Shown: positions 25,640-37,228 of the stretch, piece by piece
Layout: every line of letters begins with the position of its first letter
How positions within the stretch are numbered: the first letter of the stretch is position 1
Source of the DNA: Erpobdella octoculata
Taxonomy: Eukaryota; Annelida; Clitellata; Hirudinida; Erpobdellidae
Assembly: GCA_963978895.1 (NCBI GenBank)
Contig: OZ022238.1
Coordinates: forward strand, 5,174,588 to 5,238,587
Length of the DNA: 64,000 bases
Direction of reading: 5' to 3'
Notes under the pieces: generated by a model
The model's input: the letters and a program-made list of their open reading frames with translations, nothing else
The model's database searches: none
What the model was told of the DNA's origin: nothing
Program-made: the position numbers and the translations under genes

Positions 25640-27376
25640 TCACGTTGACTCCATGAAATGCAAAAACTCCTTATGTCGTTGACATAATATCTTAATAATT
25701 CTTTTACACCACACAACCGAAAATGTTTTCATAGTTCGTTTTTTAAACATTTTCATTGTCTTCAAAAAATCGCAAATATTTGGAAGTGGATGTTCTGTTG
25801 CTTCGAAGCATAATCTATCACAGTTCACGACAAATAAAGCATTGGATTTAGTTATACGACACTTGTAAAAAAGTGTATTAACCCAGTCACTAGTTTTCAA
25901 AATATTTTCAAATCTTAGGTTTGGTAGATTACATAGCTCAACATAGCTATCAATTATTAGTTTAACTCTTAGCTGAAGTACATTTGTATTGTTTTCTAAA
26001 TCTGCTGCAGAGTTACGTAAATCATTGTTTAAGAATGCATCCATAAATACTTTTACATGATCGTCCGACAAACCATTTTTTAACATATTCCATAAAAGGA
26101 ACAAACAATTAGTGTTAATGTCTTCTTCATAAATGTAATAATCGATGATTTTGCATAAAAACTTAATAATTATTTCAAAATTGCTAACTACATCACTTCT
26201 AATCACAGACCAATTGTTATACATTATTTCTAAACATTCGTCAACAGCTACCCAAAAACTCATATTATATTTCAACAAAATCATAAGACCTTGTAAGTTT
26301 GCATACCAGCCGATTGTTTTGGATTTGATACTATTTTCTAAACTGATCGAACTACTGTTGTCAAAATTCAGTATGTAATGCTTTGAAGCAATTCCTAAAT
26401 ATGAAAAACTTTTCATATTTAGCCATGGTAGTGTTGGTTCACCGTTTTTGCCCATCAGGGCAGTATGACTCACGTCTAAATAGTTCAAATGTGGCAAGCT
26501 GATAATTAAATGAGTCATAAGGCCATTCATGTTTTCCTTGTATTTTTTAGCACACTGAAGTTCAGTTAACTTTAAATATTCAAGTACCGTTAAGCAAGAT
26601 AAAAATTCTACCAAATGTTCAAGACATCCACCAAACATTTCCATAAATGAAATTTTTTTGACTTGTCTAAATTTTTCAAAATGTGTTAAAACAACCGGCA
26701 TATAAGAATAATTAAGAGACAATGAAACTAATTGATCAACCGGAAAAACCAGGTTGAGCATTTTAAATGGATCCATCTTATCTAATTCTAATTGTTCTAA
26801 ACAAAGTTCACGAAGATTAGGACAGTACCATTTATTAGAGCTGATTTCATTATCATCACATATTTGACATTCCTTGACATAACGACATATCTGAGAACTA
26901 AATTGCACTTCTAGTATTATAAGATTATCAGATTGAAAGAAAAGTCGTTTAAGAAGTTGATGTGTTAATTCACGGGAACGTTTTTCCCTAAAGTTGAAAG
27001 TGGTACAAAACTCTATACAAACAACTGATGGCTTTGCATTACACAACAAGTTGTTAAAGCAATTACATGTTATAAAAGAGTGCTTTCCAGTATTCAACAA
27101 AATTAAATCATAAAAATTGGCTTTATATGATTCCACCATGCAAGGTATTAAAAATTCTTGTTTTATAACATGGTTCAGTTTGAAACTTCTATTTAAAACA
27201 TTTCTAATAATTTCTGGAGTTAAGTTAAGATTGTCTCTAACACGATATCTCAACAGGCATCTCAATGAACATTTTCTTTTTGTATTTTTTTTTAGAAAAA
27301 TACCTTCAAAATTGTAAACTAAGAATGTTTCACAAAGCTCCTTGCATAATTTAGGCTGAAATAATGTAATCGACAT
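25640..27376 (-). CDS. ZYG11-like LRR/ARM protein (putative CUL2 substrate receptor), intronless
   Basis: One open frame of 578 residues. The start at 27376 (MSITLFQ) is preferred over the upstream in-frame TTG because the paralogue at 54297-56027 has a Met at the same place. Residues 1-50 hold a CKELCETFL helix and an SLRCLLRY / LTPEIIRNVLNRS segment, comparable to the N-terminal VHL-box and LPxEVxxRLL region of ZYG11. Leu-rich repeats follow (CPNLRELCLEQLELDKMDP, LVSLSLNYSYMPVV, LPHLNYLDVSHTALMG), then helical ARM-like repeats from about 315, and a C-terminal IIKILCQRHKE helix. ZYG11/ZER1 proteins recruit N-degron substrates to CUL2-elongin ligases. This copy is shorter than the roughly 740-residue animal ZYG11B, losing ARM repeats. 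Family assignment is from layout and word matches. A separate CxxCxxN element (CQICDDN) at about 175 may bind metal. Confidence 0.72.
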   Translation of the reverse strand: MSITLFQPKLCKELCETFLVYNFEGIFLKKNTKRKCSLRCLLRYRVRDNLNLTPEIIRNVLNRSFKLNHVIKQEFLIPCMVESYKANFYDLILLNTGKHSFITCNCFNNLLCNAKPSVVCIEFCTTFNFREKRSRELTHQLLKRLFFQSDNLIILEVQFSSQICRYVKECQICDDNEISSNKWYCPNLRELCLEQLELDKMDPFKMLNLVFPVDQLVSLSLNYSYMPVVLTHFEKFRQVKKISFMEMFGGCLEHLVEFLSCLTVLEYLKLTELQCAKKYKENMNGLMTHLIISLPHLNYLDVSHTALMGKNGEPTLPWLNMKSFSYLGIASKHYILNFDNSSSISLENSIKSKTIGWYANLQGLMILLKYNMSFWVAVDECLEIMYNNWSVIRSDVVSNFEIIIKFLCKIIDYYIYEEDINTNCLFLLWNMLKNGLSDDHVKVFMDAFLNNDLRNSAADLENNTNVLQLRVKLIIDSYVELCNLPNLRFENILKTSDWVNTLFYKCRITKSNALFVVNCDRLCFEATEHPLPNICDFLKTMKMFKKRTMKTFSVVWCKRIIKILCQRHKEFLHFMEST

Positions 27377-27532
27377 AATATTATTAATCAAAATAAGTAT
27401 AATATAAACAGATTATTTGAATGTTAAAATAACACTTAGTAATTTATGACAAGCCAAATATATAATTGAAACCACTTTTTGTTTCCCAAACATAATAACA
27501 TTGTTTTACACAGAAAAAGAAAAATTTTACAT

Positions 27533-27534
<2 letters not shown>

Positions 27535-27600
<66 letters not shown>
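27535..27600. repeat. (TA)n microsatellite
   Basis: TA tract about 160 bp upstream of the ZYG11-like start codon. Homology between paralogous upstream regions (a shared TTGTTT..GAAAAAGAAAAATTT word) stops here. Confidence 0.97.
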
Positions 27601-28669
<1,069 letters not shown>

Positions 28670-28679
28670 AGGAATACTA

Positions 28680-28682
<3 letters not shown>

Positions 28683-28717
<35 letters not shown>
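28683..28717. repeat. (TA)n microsatellite
   Basis: TA tract at the junction of Penelope-like elements 1 and 2. Confidence 0.95.
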
Positions 28718-28723
<6 letters not shown>

Positions 28724-28876
28724 CGAATAAACTGTGGAATCAATTTATCTTTGAGACACGCTCTAAGAAACACAACTCGCCATTTGGCAGAAACAACTTT
28801 TCGAGCCAAATTCTCGACCTTTCGGCACAAAACTCTCTGTTCGAGACTACAATTAGCCAAAAACTTTTCCATTAAA

Positions 28877-28935
28877 CTTTTATTGTCAGACCGACGGACC
28901 GTTTCAGCTATGTCAGCCATCCTCAGGGTCAAAAG
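28877..28935 (-). ncRNA. hammerhead-type ribozyme motif of Penelope-like element 1 (left arm)
   Basis: Reverse-complement twin of the motif at 29865-29923, with the same stems and core. In this arm it lies downstream of the endonuclease frame, in sense with it. Confidence 0.72.
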
Positions 28936-29063
28936 TAAAACGAGAAAAGTAAACAAACAGAAAGAACCGAAATTGTCAAAGAATTAGCACACTAACAAAA
29001 GAAAAAACGAAAAAACACTCTACCTATCAAATCAAAAGAATATAAAATTTATACTATTGGAAA

Positions 29064-29630
29064 TCAATTTTTGCGTTTTCGCTGTGTTATATTAGAAGAG
29101 ACAAGAATTTCCTCAGATACATTACAATGAGATTCGTCAGGAGCAGCCTCAACAGCCAAAGTATTTGTGTCAGAGGACGAGTCAGAAGTATCATCATTTA
29201 TGTTATCCTCGTCGTTAGAAGGAATACAGGGTAACCGATGCATATTGCTTTCTTTGACACCGAATAAGTGGAGAATCTGTGGAAATTTATCAAATTGTTT
29301 ATTAATTGCGGGTCTCATTAATAAGATATAGAGAGCCTCTTTAATTTTCAGCCGGAAAGAGTCGGATTCTCTTGTTAAAATCGAAACACCTTCTTCAAGT
29401 TCTTTTCGTGTTAGCTTTTTCAAATGAATACATTCATAATGATTAAGAATACTCCCAAACTGGAGATGCATCGTGAGTCTCCTTGACAACGTAGTGGTAG
29501 TGTGACCAATGTATGTATCCACCTTACAATGTGGAATAGAACATTTGAAATGGTACACCACGTGACTTTGTTGCAACGGGTCAGTGATACTTGTTCTATC
29601 ATTCTTGATGACCAAATTGAAAAGTTTCAA
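29064..29630 (-). CDS. GIY-YIG endonuclease domain of a Penelope-like retroelement (C-terminal fragment)
   Basis: 188-residue frame. Residues 23-75 contain VVYHFKCSIPHC, then DTYIGHTTTTLSRRLTMHL, then HY..CIHLKK, and residues 85-125 contain ILTRESDSFRLKIKEALYI and RPAINKQF. This is the GIY-YIG endonuclease of Penelope-like elements: YIG core, Arg on the following helix, catalytic Glu in KEALYI, and Cys/His metal-binding positions. A Ser/Asp-rich tail follows. The reverse transcriptase that normally precedes it is missing because the element is 5'-truncated at 29637, so this is a fragment, though its frame is intact. It would nick target DNA for insertion. Confidence 0.85.
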   Translation of the reverse strand: MKLFNLVIKNDRTSITDPLQQSHVVYHFKCSIPHCKVDTYIGHTTTTLSRRLTMHLQFGSILNHYECIHLKKLTRKELEEGVSILTRESDSFRLKIKEALYILLMRPAINKQFDKFPQILHLFGVKESNMHRLPCIPSNDEDNINDDTSDSSSDTNTLAVEAAPDESHCNVSEEILVSSNITQRKRKN

Positions 29631-29864
29631 GTTTTTGACTTTGGCTGTTGAGGCTGCTCCTGACGAATCTCATTGTAATGTATCTGAGGAAATTCTTGTC
29701 TCTTCTAATATAACACAGCGAAAACGCAAAAATTGATTTCCAATAGTATAAATTTTATATTCTTTTGATTTGATAGGTAGAGTGTTTTTTCGTTTTTTCT
29801 TTTGTTAGTGTGCTAATTCTTTGACAATTTCGGTTCTTTCTGTTTGTTTACTTTTCTCGTTTTA

Positions 29865-29923
29865 CTTTTGACCCTGAGGATGGCTGACATAGCTGAAACG
29901 GTCCGTCGGTCTGACAATAAAAG
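29865..29923 (+). ncRNA. hammerhead-type ribozyme motif (right arm)
   Basis: Stem I inner GACC (29870-29873) / GGTC (29908-29911), outer CTTTT (29865-29869) / AAAAG (29919-29923) with a TGACAAT internal loop. Core CTGAGGA (29874-29880). Stem II GGCT / AGCT with a GACAT loop. GAAA (29895-29898). Stem III ACG-GTC-CGT (29898-29906), and cleavage base C29907. All catalytic-core bases of the hammerhead consensus are present; one extra U (29881) precedes stem II. Confidence 0.72.
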
Positions 29924-30049
29924 TTTAATGGAAAAGTTTTTGGCTAATTGTAGTCTCGAACAGAGAGTTTTGTGCCGAAAGGTCGAGAATTTGGCTCGAA
30001 AAGTTGTTTCTGCCAAATGGCGAGTTGTGTTTCTTAGAGCGTGTCTCAA

Positions 30050-30051
<2 letters not shown>

Positions 30052-30098
<47 letters not shown>
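30052..30098. repeat. (TA)n microsatellite
   Basis: TA tract at the outer end of the inverted arm of Penelope-like element 1. Confidence 0.95.

Positions 30099-30548
<450 letters not shown>

Positions 30549-30628
<80 letters not shown>
30549..30628. repeat. (TA)n microsatellite
   Basis: About 80 bp of TA between the MITE and a Helitron-like tail. Confidence 0.95.
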
Positions 30629-30629
<1 letters not shown>

Positions 30630-30862
30630 GGGGAAACAAACAAAAACGGGAGAGTAAACGGGAACGGGAGAGCAAGGGGGGAAGGAAAAGGGAGCAAGAG
30701 AGAAGAACGATAAAAAAAATTTCAAAAACCCCAGGCATTGTACACACTCGATTGCTCTTCGAGATTGATTTTTTTAAATTGTCATAATTTTGTACATTAA
30801 ACTTTTAATCAGAAAAAACAAATTAATTTGAAAGGCAAAACAACGTTTGCTAGGTCAGCTAG
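30629..30862 (+). mobile_element. Helitron-like family 3, 3' end
   Basis: Starts from a GGGAGAGTAAACGGGAACGG-type GC stretch in a TA tract and ends in the hairpin GCAAA-ACAACG-TTTGC (30835-30850), followed 8 bases later by CTAG (30859-30862) and TATATA. A hairpin a few bases before CTAG is the classic Helitron 3' signature. Confidence 0.65.
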
Positions 30863-30870
30863 TATATATA

Positions 30871-31262
30871 TAAATCTCGTGTCATAGTGTTTGAAATTGA
30901 ACTCCTCCAAAACGGCTGAACCGATTTTTATAAAAGTTTTTGTGTACATTTGGTAGGTCTGAGGATAGGTCGTAGGCTATTTAGAATATTTGTTTTAAAT
31001 TATTTTAAAAGTTATTTTGGAAAAACAAAGGACAAACAAACGGACAAATAGAATTACAGACAGGCAGTCGCTTTCCCGCTCCCTTTTGATTTCCCGCTCT
31101 TGTTCGCTTTCCCGCTCTTGGTCGCTTTCTCGCTCTTGGTCGCTTTCCCGCTTCTGGTCGCTTTCCCGCTCTTGGTCGCTTTCCCGCTCACGGTCGCTTT
31201 TTCGCTCCCGGTTGCTCTCCCGCTACCTACCGGTCGCATTACCGTTCCCGGTCCCCGTCATT
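30871..31262 (+). repeat. Helitron-like family 3, 5' module (copy 2) with GC minisatellite
   Basis: TCTCGTGTCATAGTGTTTGA, ACTCCTCCAAAACGGCTGAA, CCGATTTTTATAAAAGTTTT, TTTGGTAGGTCTGAGGATAGG, then a TTATTTTGGAAAAACAAAGG stretch and an array of 18-bp units (TCGCTTTCCCGCTCTTGG, about 31067-31250). No terminus was found after the array. Confidence 0.65.
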
Positions 31263-31463
31263 TTTGGGTTTTATTGCTAATAAGGTTGTTTTAATTAAAT
31301 TCGTCATACTGAATCCTCTTTCGCAATTGGCAATTGATGCAACACAGATCAAGTAATAAAGAAAATTAAGCAAACTCTTCCTTAATCAAAGAACTTTTGA
31401 GTAAGTCGTCAAAAGTGTTCACCAAACTGGTTTTTATTTTTACAGATGCTAAAAATTTAAAAT

Positions 31464-32310
31464 CTACATATTGTTTACAAATTTGTTTAGTAAATAAATT
31501 TTCATCTTTTTCAAACAATACACAATATTTTTTGGAAAGTCTTCATCCATTCCAAAATTAAAAATATCTAGATTGGATGAAGATTTAAAGCAATCCTTAT
31601 CAAAAATGCACCAGTCATTTAATTCATTTTCTGGAAATCGTTTTTCCATGTGTTTACATGTTTGGTAAATAAATTGCATTACAGCATTTGTGCTGACCGG
31701 ATATTTAAATTTTGATATTAGCTCTTTAACATTTTTGCTTAAATAAACTGTTTCTCCAAGATATTGTGATTTTATTTTTTTTATTTTTGCCGGAGCCATC
31801 CGAAATGCTTCTATGGTGACAAAGAACTTTTTCGAAGAAATTTGCACAACTCTGCGAGTTCACCAAGAATATCATTCCATATGAAAAATGCAACATGGCA
31901 TTCAGCTTTGTTTAATTTATCTAGACAATATTTATGCACAGGGTCATTGTCTTCACTAACTTTTTCTTCACAATAATCTTTCAAAACATCATACTTTTAT
32001 ACCAATGCATTTATTGCCAAATGCCTTGAAAGCCATCTGTTTAAAAGAAACAATATTGCAGTCTGCTGCTTTAGCAATATCTTCAAACTTTGCCTTCCTT
32101 TCAGACGATCTTTTCAAAATAGTATATATCGTACGAATCAATGTTTCTAATTCCTTCATAAATGGAACTTGTTTCCATCCATCATCAATTCCCAAATCCT
32201 CTCGATGAGCAACACAGTGTTGCTCTGTTGAATGCTTAATAGTGTGACAAAGAATCGCTGCAACTCCTTTTTTACCGAGCGATAAAACTGTGAGAACATA
32301 TTTTCTGACT
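31464..32310 (-). pseudogene. hAT-type transposase-derived protein relic (KIAA1586/ZNF862-like)
   Basis: Minus-strand pieces in order: a VLSLGKKGVAA / EQHCVAHREDL segment near 32220-32300 (compare HCVAHRLEL in hAT-derived proteins), the frame 31989-32195 (LETLIRTIYTILKRSSERKAKFEDIAKA), then an AECHVAFFIWNDILGELAEL segment near 31870-31920, and the frame 31464-31847 (YQTCKHMEKRFPENELNDW, WCIFDKDCF). The succession His/Leu-rich core, short helix pair, DILG.L..L and MEKRFPE..L is that of domesticated-type hAT transposases. Stops and frameshifts separate the pieces. No terminal repeats identified. Confidence 0.62.
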
Positions 32311-32669
32311 TGAAATTTTTTTTTTCAAACGAGAACTTTTTTTCACTGCGCTGATTTAAAAAAGATTGCGCTACCGGGTAAAAACGTGTGCGCTAGCGCA
32401 GGCTAGCCCAGCTTAGAAGGAGGTAAAAGTATATATATTTAAAGTTTATTTGGAATTCAAGCGCTCTTTTGTGTAACACCTCAGGGCTCTCTTTTACAGT
32501 AAAAACAAATTAAGAAAAAAAATTAAAAATAAAGCAAAAAAATATTATAAATAAAAAAAACCACAAAAATCAGCATGTCAAGAAAAAAAAGTAAAGAAAT
32601 AATTACACTCTGATCAATTTTGGTAGGACTTCGCAAATAGAAATGTCTTTAGCTCGGCCTTAAATAAAC

Positions 32670-33154
32670 TCAATGAAGAAGCTTCTTGGATGCTGGCTGC
32701 CACATGTTCCATGTTGTCGGTCCAGCAGCTATACTGAAGACTTGACTGCCGTAAGTTTTTGTCCGAGTTATGGGACAACTAGCAACAAGGTCACTACGGC
32801 TAGCTGATCTGTGTCGAGATAAGCAAGAATTGTTATCAGACACTGCAACACACAACTCTTGTAAATATGATGGGGCTTCGCCATGGAGCGCCTAGTAGAC
32901 CAAAGTCTCAATTTTGAAAGTAATGCGCTTAGAGATACACAGCCACCGGAGTTCAGTTTTCATTATTGCGTCACATGATCATGTTTCTTTAATCCACCAA
33001 AAAGACGAGCAGCCGCATTTTGAATACGCTGAATCTTTCCAAACATACCAAGAGGTAAGCCTGTGAATAGAGAGTTGCAATTTGCAATAGTCAAGTCGAC
33101 TGACAACAAACGAATGCAGCAGGAGACGTGCTGCTTCACTTGTCAGAGACCCTC

Positions 33155-33158
<4 letters not shown>
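32670..33158 (-). pseudogene. CR1-like LINE, 3' end of ORF2
   Basis: Minus strand: [20 protein letters not shown] (about 33090-33150), then SKRITFKIETLVY and ALHGEAPSYLQELCVAVSDN, then RSASRSDL and SIAAGPTTWN (32670-32855). These are the characteristic C-terminal words of CR1-type LINE ORF2. Several stops and one frameshift. The copy is 5'-truncated at a TA tract (33156-33187). Confidence 0.82.

Positions 33159-33187
<29 letters not shown>
33156..33187. repeat. (TA)n microsatellite
   Basis: Short TA tract at the truncation point of the LINE fragment. Confidence 0.9.
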
Positions 33188-33192
<5 letters not shown>

Positions 33193-33282
33193 ATGGCGGG
33201 CGGGTGGGATCGGGCGGGCAAGCAAGCGGGTTACAAGCGTGCGGCAGGAGGGCGGACAGGCGGGCAGGCGGGCGGACGGATA

Positions 33283-33534
33283 GACGGACGGACGGACGGT
33301 TGGACGGATGGACGGATGGACGGATGGACGGATGGACGGATGGACGGATGGACGGATGGACGGATGGACGGATGGACGGATGGACGGATGGACGGATGGA
33401 CGGATGGACGGATGGACGGATGGACGGATGGACGGATGGACGGATGGACGGATAGACGGATGGACGGATGGACGGATGGACGGATGGACGGATGGACGGA
33501 TGGACGGATGGACGGATGGATGGATGGATGGATG
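33283..33534. repeat. (GGACGGAT)n minisatellite
   Basis: About 250 bp of 8-bp unit GGACGGAT with GGCGGGC-type variants on the left and GGAT at the right end. Source of DGWTDGRM open frames, which are not genes. Confidence 0.95.
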
Positions 33535-33660
33535 TATATCAAATTATAAAACGAATTATCTGTTTGGAAAAGGAGTTTAGTTTAATATTATTATTTCGTT
33601 GCGGTGTTTTTGATGTATATTGCCTTTGTAAACTTTTGTGTGTCAAACGGTCAAAAAACA

Positions 33661-34144
33661 AATAACCCTATTTTCTACCCCACATTTGAAGTCCTGGAAA
33701 CCGAATTTTCAAAAAATGCTAAAACACGTATTTCATTATTTTTGGAGTAGAAACTAAATACTAATATTTACTCCTGTAGCATTCACAGTTTTTGAGTAGC
33801 AGCTACTTTAAAAACCGAATAACCCAATTTTCCAACCCACATTTGAGGTCCGGAAAACCGAATTTTCAAAAAATGGTGAAACACGAATTTTTTTATTTTT
33901 CAAGAGGAATCCATATACCAAATTTCAAAATCTCCCCATTTTTGGTTTTTGAGATATACATTGTTTTAGAAAAAAGTTGTTTACCAGTTTCTTCCCCTCA
34001 GAAGCAAAATTTTCAAAAATCCTTTCTTAGTGGATGCTTACGCAATAAAAGCAAAATAATTTCCAAATTTCACATTCCTAGGATGAGGCGTTTGAGCTCG
34101 GCATTGATTATCAGTCAGTCAGTCAGTCAAGACATGTTTTTTTA
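33661..34144 (-). mobile_element. Helitron-like family 1, copy a (5' part)
   Basis: Minus-orientation 5' portion: it starts (at 34144) AAAAAAACATGTCTTGACTG, then GATAATCAATGCCGAGCTCA, CATCCTAGGAATGTGAAATT, then about two of the 157-bp tandem units. The 3' end is missing. Confidence 0.8.
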
Positions 34145-34154
34145 TATATATATA

Positions 34155-35900
34155 CTAGCAGTGCCCGTAGCGGCTTCGCTCGCATGAAATTAGAGAGTTT
34201 GAACCGTGCATCCATAGTAGAGATCATTTTTTTAGGTCTCGGCTCGGCCCATCGACAAATTAGCCCAGCCCGTTTTAAAAACCCAAACTCCTGGCCCGGC
34301 ACAGCCCGTCTGAATTAGGCCCGGCCCATTTTTACAGGCCTAGAAGTTCTATATACTTGATGAAAAACTTCGGCCCGTCCCACCTTGACCTCAGGTTTGG
34401 CCCGGCCAAACTGAAGACCCTAAAATCACTAAAACATCTATATACTTGGTGAAAAGCCTCGGCCCGTCCCACTTTGATTTAAGGTTTGGCCTGGCCCGTG
34501 TGAAGACTCTAAACTAACGGCTTGGCCCGGCCGATGATAAACTGGACTTAGCTACTTTTAACCGGCACAAAACTTCAAAATACTAATTTTTACATTTGTA
34601 GCACTTACAGTTTGTGAGTAGCAGTTATTTTGAAATCAAATAACCCTTATTTCCACCCCACATTTGAGGTCCTGGAAACCAAATTTTCAAAAAATGCTAA
34701 AACACGTATTTCATTATTTTTGGAGTAGAAACTAAATACTAATTTTTCCTTCTGTAGCATTAACAGTTTTTGAGTAGCAGCTACTTTAAAAACCAAATAA
34801 CCCAAAAAATGATGAAACACGTATATCTTTTTTTTTGAGTAGATACTAAGTATTAAATTTTACATCTGTGGCAATTACAGTTGTTGAGTAGCAGTTACTT
34901 TAAAAACCAAATAACCCTATTTTCCACCCCACATTTGAAGTCCTGGAAACCAAATTTTCAAAAAATTGTGAAACCCGTATATCATTATTTTTAGAGTACA
35001 AACTAAATTCTAATTTTTACTTTTGTAACATTAACAGTTTTTGAGTAGAAGCTACTTTAAAAACCAAATAACCCTATTTTCCACCCCACATTTGAAGTCC
35101 TGGAAACCAAATTTTCAAAAACTTGTGAAACCCGTATATCATTATTTTTAGAGTACAAACTAAATTCTAATTTTTTCTTTTGTAACATTAACAGTTTTTG
35201 AGTAGAAGCTACTTTAAAAACCAAATAACCCAATTTTCCATCCCACATTTGAGGTCCGGGAAACCAAATTTGTAAAAAATGGTGAAACACGTATATCTTT
35301 ATTTTTAGAAAAGAAACTAAATAATAATTTTTACATCTGTGGTATTTACTGTTTTTGAGTAGCAGTTACTATAAAAGACAATTAGCCCTATTTTCCACCC
35401 CACATTTGAAGTCCTGGAAACCAAATTTTCAAAAAATGCTAAAACACGTATTTCATTATTTTTGGAGTAGAAACTAAATACTAATTTTTACTCCTGTAGC
35501 ATTAACAGTTTTTGAGTAGAAGCTACTTTAAAAACCAAATAACCCAATTTTCCAACCCACATTTGAGGTCCGGGAAACCGAATTTTCAAAAAATGGTGAA
35601 ACACGTATCTTTTTATTTTTCAAAAAGAATCTATATACCAAATTTCAAAATCTCCTCATTTTTGATTTTCGAGATATACATTGTTTTAGAAAAAAGTTTG
35701 TTTTCCAGTTTTTTTCCCTCAGGAGCAAAATTTTCAAAAATCCTTTCTTAGCGGATGTTTACGCAATAAAAGTAATATAAGTTCCAAATTTCACGTTCCT
35801 AGGATGAGGCGTTTGAGCTCGGCGTTGATTATCAGTCAGTCATCTGTCAGTCAGTCAGTCAGTCAGTCAGTCAGTCAGTCAGTCAGGACATGTTCTTTTA
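34155..35900 (-). mobile_element. Helitron-like family 1, copy b (complete)
   Basis: Full copy on the minus strand: 5' TAAAAGAACATGTCCTGACTG with a TCAGTCAG array, the CGCCGAGCTCAAACGCCTCA / GGAACGTGAAATTTGG module, a run of about 157-bp tandem units (each with CTACTCAAAAACTG and TGGTTTCCAGGAC words), a GGCCGGGCC-rich segment, and 3' end GCGAGCGAAGCCGCTACGGG followed by CACTGCTAG. TA flanks. Confidence 0.82.
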
Positions 35901-35912
35901 TATATATAGATA

Positions 35913-37219
35913 CTAGCAGTGCCCGTAGCGGCTTCGCTCGCATGAAATTTGAGAATTTGAACCATGCATACATAGTAGAGTACTGCACGGATCAATTTTT
36001 TAGGTCTCGGCTTGGCCCGTCGACAACTTGGCCCAACCCGTTTCAAAAACCGAAATTCCTGGCCCGGCACGGCCCGTCTAATATGGGCCTGGCCCGTTTT
36101 TACAGGCCTAGAAGTTCTATATACTTGAAGAAAAATTTCGGCCCGTCCCACCTTGACTTCACGTTTAGCCTGAACACCCTAAAATCACTAAAATGTCTAT
36201 ATACTTGGTTAAAAATCTCGGCCCGTCCCACCTTGATTTAAGGTTTGGGCAGGGCCGTATGAAGACCCTAAAATAACGGCTTGGCCCGTCCGTCCGGTGA
36301 TAAACTGAACTCATTTACTTTTAACCGGCACAAAACCTCAAAATACTAATTTTCACATCTGTAGCACTTACAGTTTTTGAGTAGCAGTTATTTTAAAATC
36401 AAATAACCTTTTTTCCACCTCACATTTGAGGTCCTGGAACTGGAAACCAAATTTTCAAAAAATGGTAAAACACGTATATCATTATTTCTGGAGTAGAAAC
36501 CAAATACTAATTTTTACTCCTGTAGCATCTACTGTTTTCGAGTAGCAGTTACATTAAAAACCAAATAACCTTATCTTCCACCCCACATTTGAGGTCCTGA
36601 AAACCAAATTTTAAAAAAATGGTAAAACACGTATATCTTTATTTTTAGAATAGAAACTAAATACTAATTTTTACATCTGTGGTATTTACAGTTTTTGAGT
36701 AGCAGTTACTTTAAAAACAAATAACCCTATTTTCCACCCCACATTTGAAGTCCTGGAAACCAAATTTTCAAAAAATGCTAAAACACGTATTTTATTATTT
36801 TTGGAGTAGAAACTAAATACTAATTTTCACTCCTGTAGCATTCACAGTTTTTGAGTAGCAGCTACTTTAAAAACCAAATAACCCAATTTTCCAACCCACA
36901 TTTGAGATCCGGGAAACCGAATTTTTAAAAAATGGTAGAACACGTATCTTTTTATTTTTCAAAAAGAATCTATATACCAAATTTCAAAATCTCCCCATTT
37001 TTGGTTTTTGAGATATACATTGTTTTAGAAAAAAGTTGTTTACCAGTTTCTTCCCCTCAGAAGCAAAATTTTCAAAAATCCTTTCTTAGTGGATGCTTAC
37101 GCAATAAAAGTAAAATAATTTCCAAATTTCACATTCCTAGGATGAGGCGTTTGAGCTCGGCGTTGATTATCAGTCAGTCAGTCAGTCAGTCAGTCAGTCA
37201 GTCAGGACATGTTCTTTTA
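35913..37219 (-). mobile_element. Helitron-like family 1, copy c (complete)
   Basis: As copy b but with fewer 157-bp units. Joined head-to-tail to copy b by a 12-bp TATATATAGATA linker. Its 5' end abuts the truncated integrase of a Ty3 element at 37229. Confidence 0.82.
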
Positions 37220-37228
37220 TATATATAG

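Larger units (their letters stand above)
28746..30054 (-). mobile_element. Penelope-like element 1 with inverted terminal duplication
   Basis: 5'-truncated element read on the minus strand: endonuclease-encoding part (29630 to 29064), then 3' non-coding part with a hammerhead-type motif (28877-28935). Its upstream end is joined at 29637 to an inverted copy of its own 3' third, so 28746-29162 and 29638-30054 are 417-bp inverted repeats around a 475-bp centre. I compared the arms over long stretches and saw no mismatch. Penelope-like elements are known for such terminal (pseudo-LTR) duplications, including inverted ones. TA tracts lie at or near both outer ends. Confidence 0.85.

Noticed and set aside
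33193..33580. DGWTDGRM and RPSVHPSI frames
   Set aside because: Translation of the 8-bp GGACGGAT repeat.
35879..36151. Frames such as 35879-36151 (minus) and 53918-54136 (plus) in the GGCCGGGCC region
   Set aside because: They occur because family 1 is repeated; no domain, and frames are broken in other copies.
34600..37200. Possible CRISPR-like array because of regular 157-bp spacing
   Set aside because: Units are fully homologous with no unique spacers, the genome is eukaryotic, and the array lies inside a mobile element.
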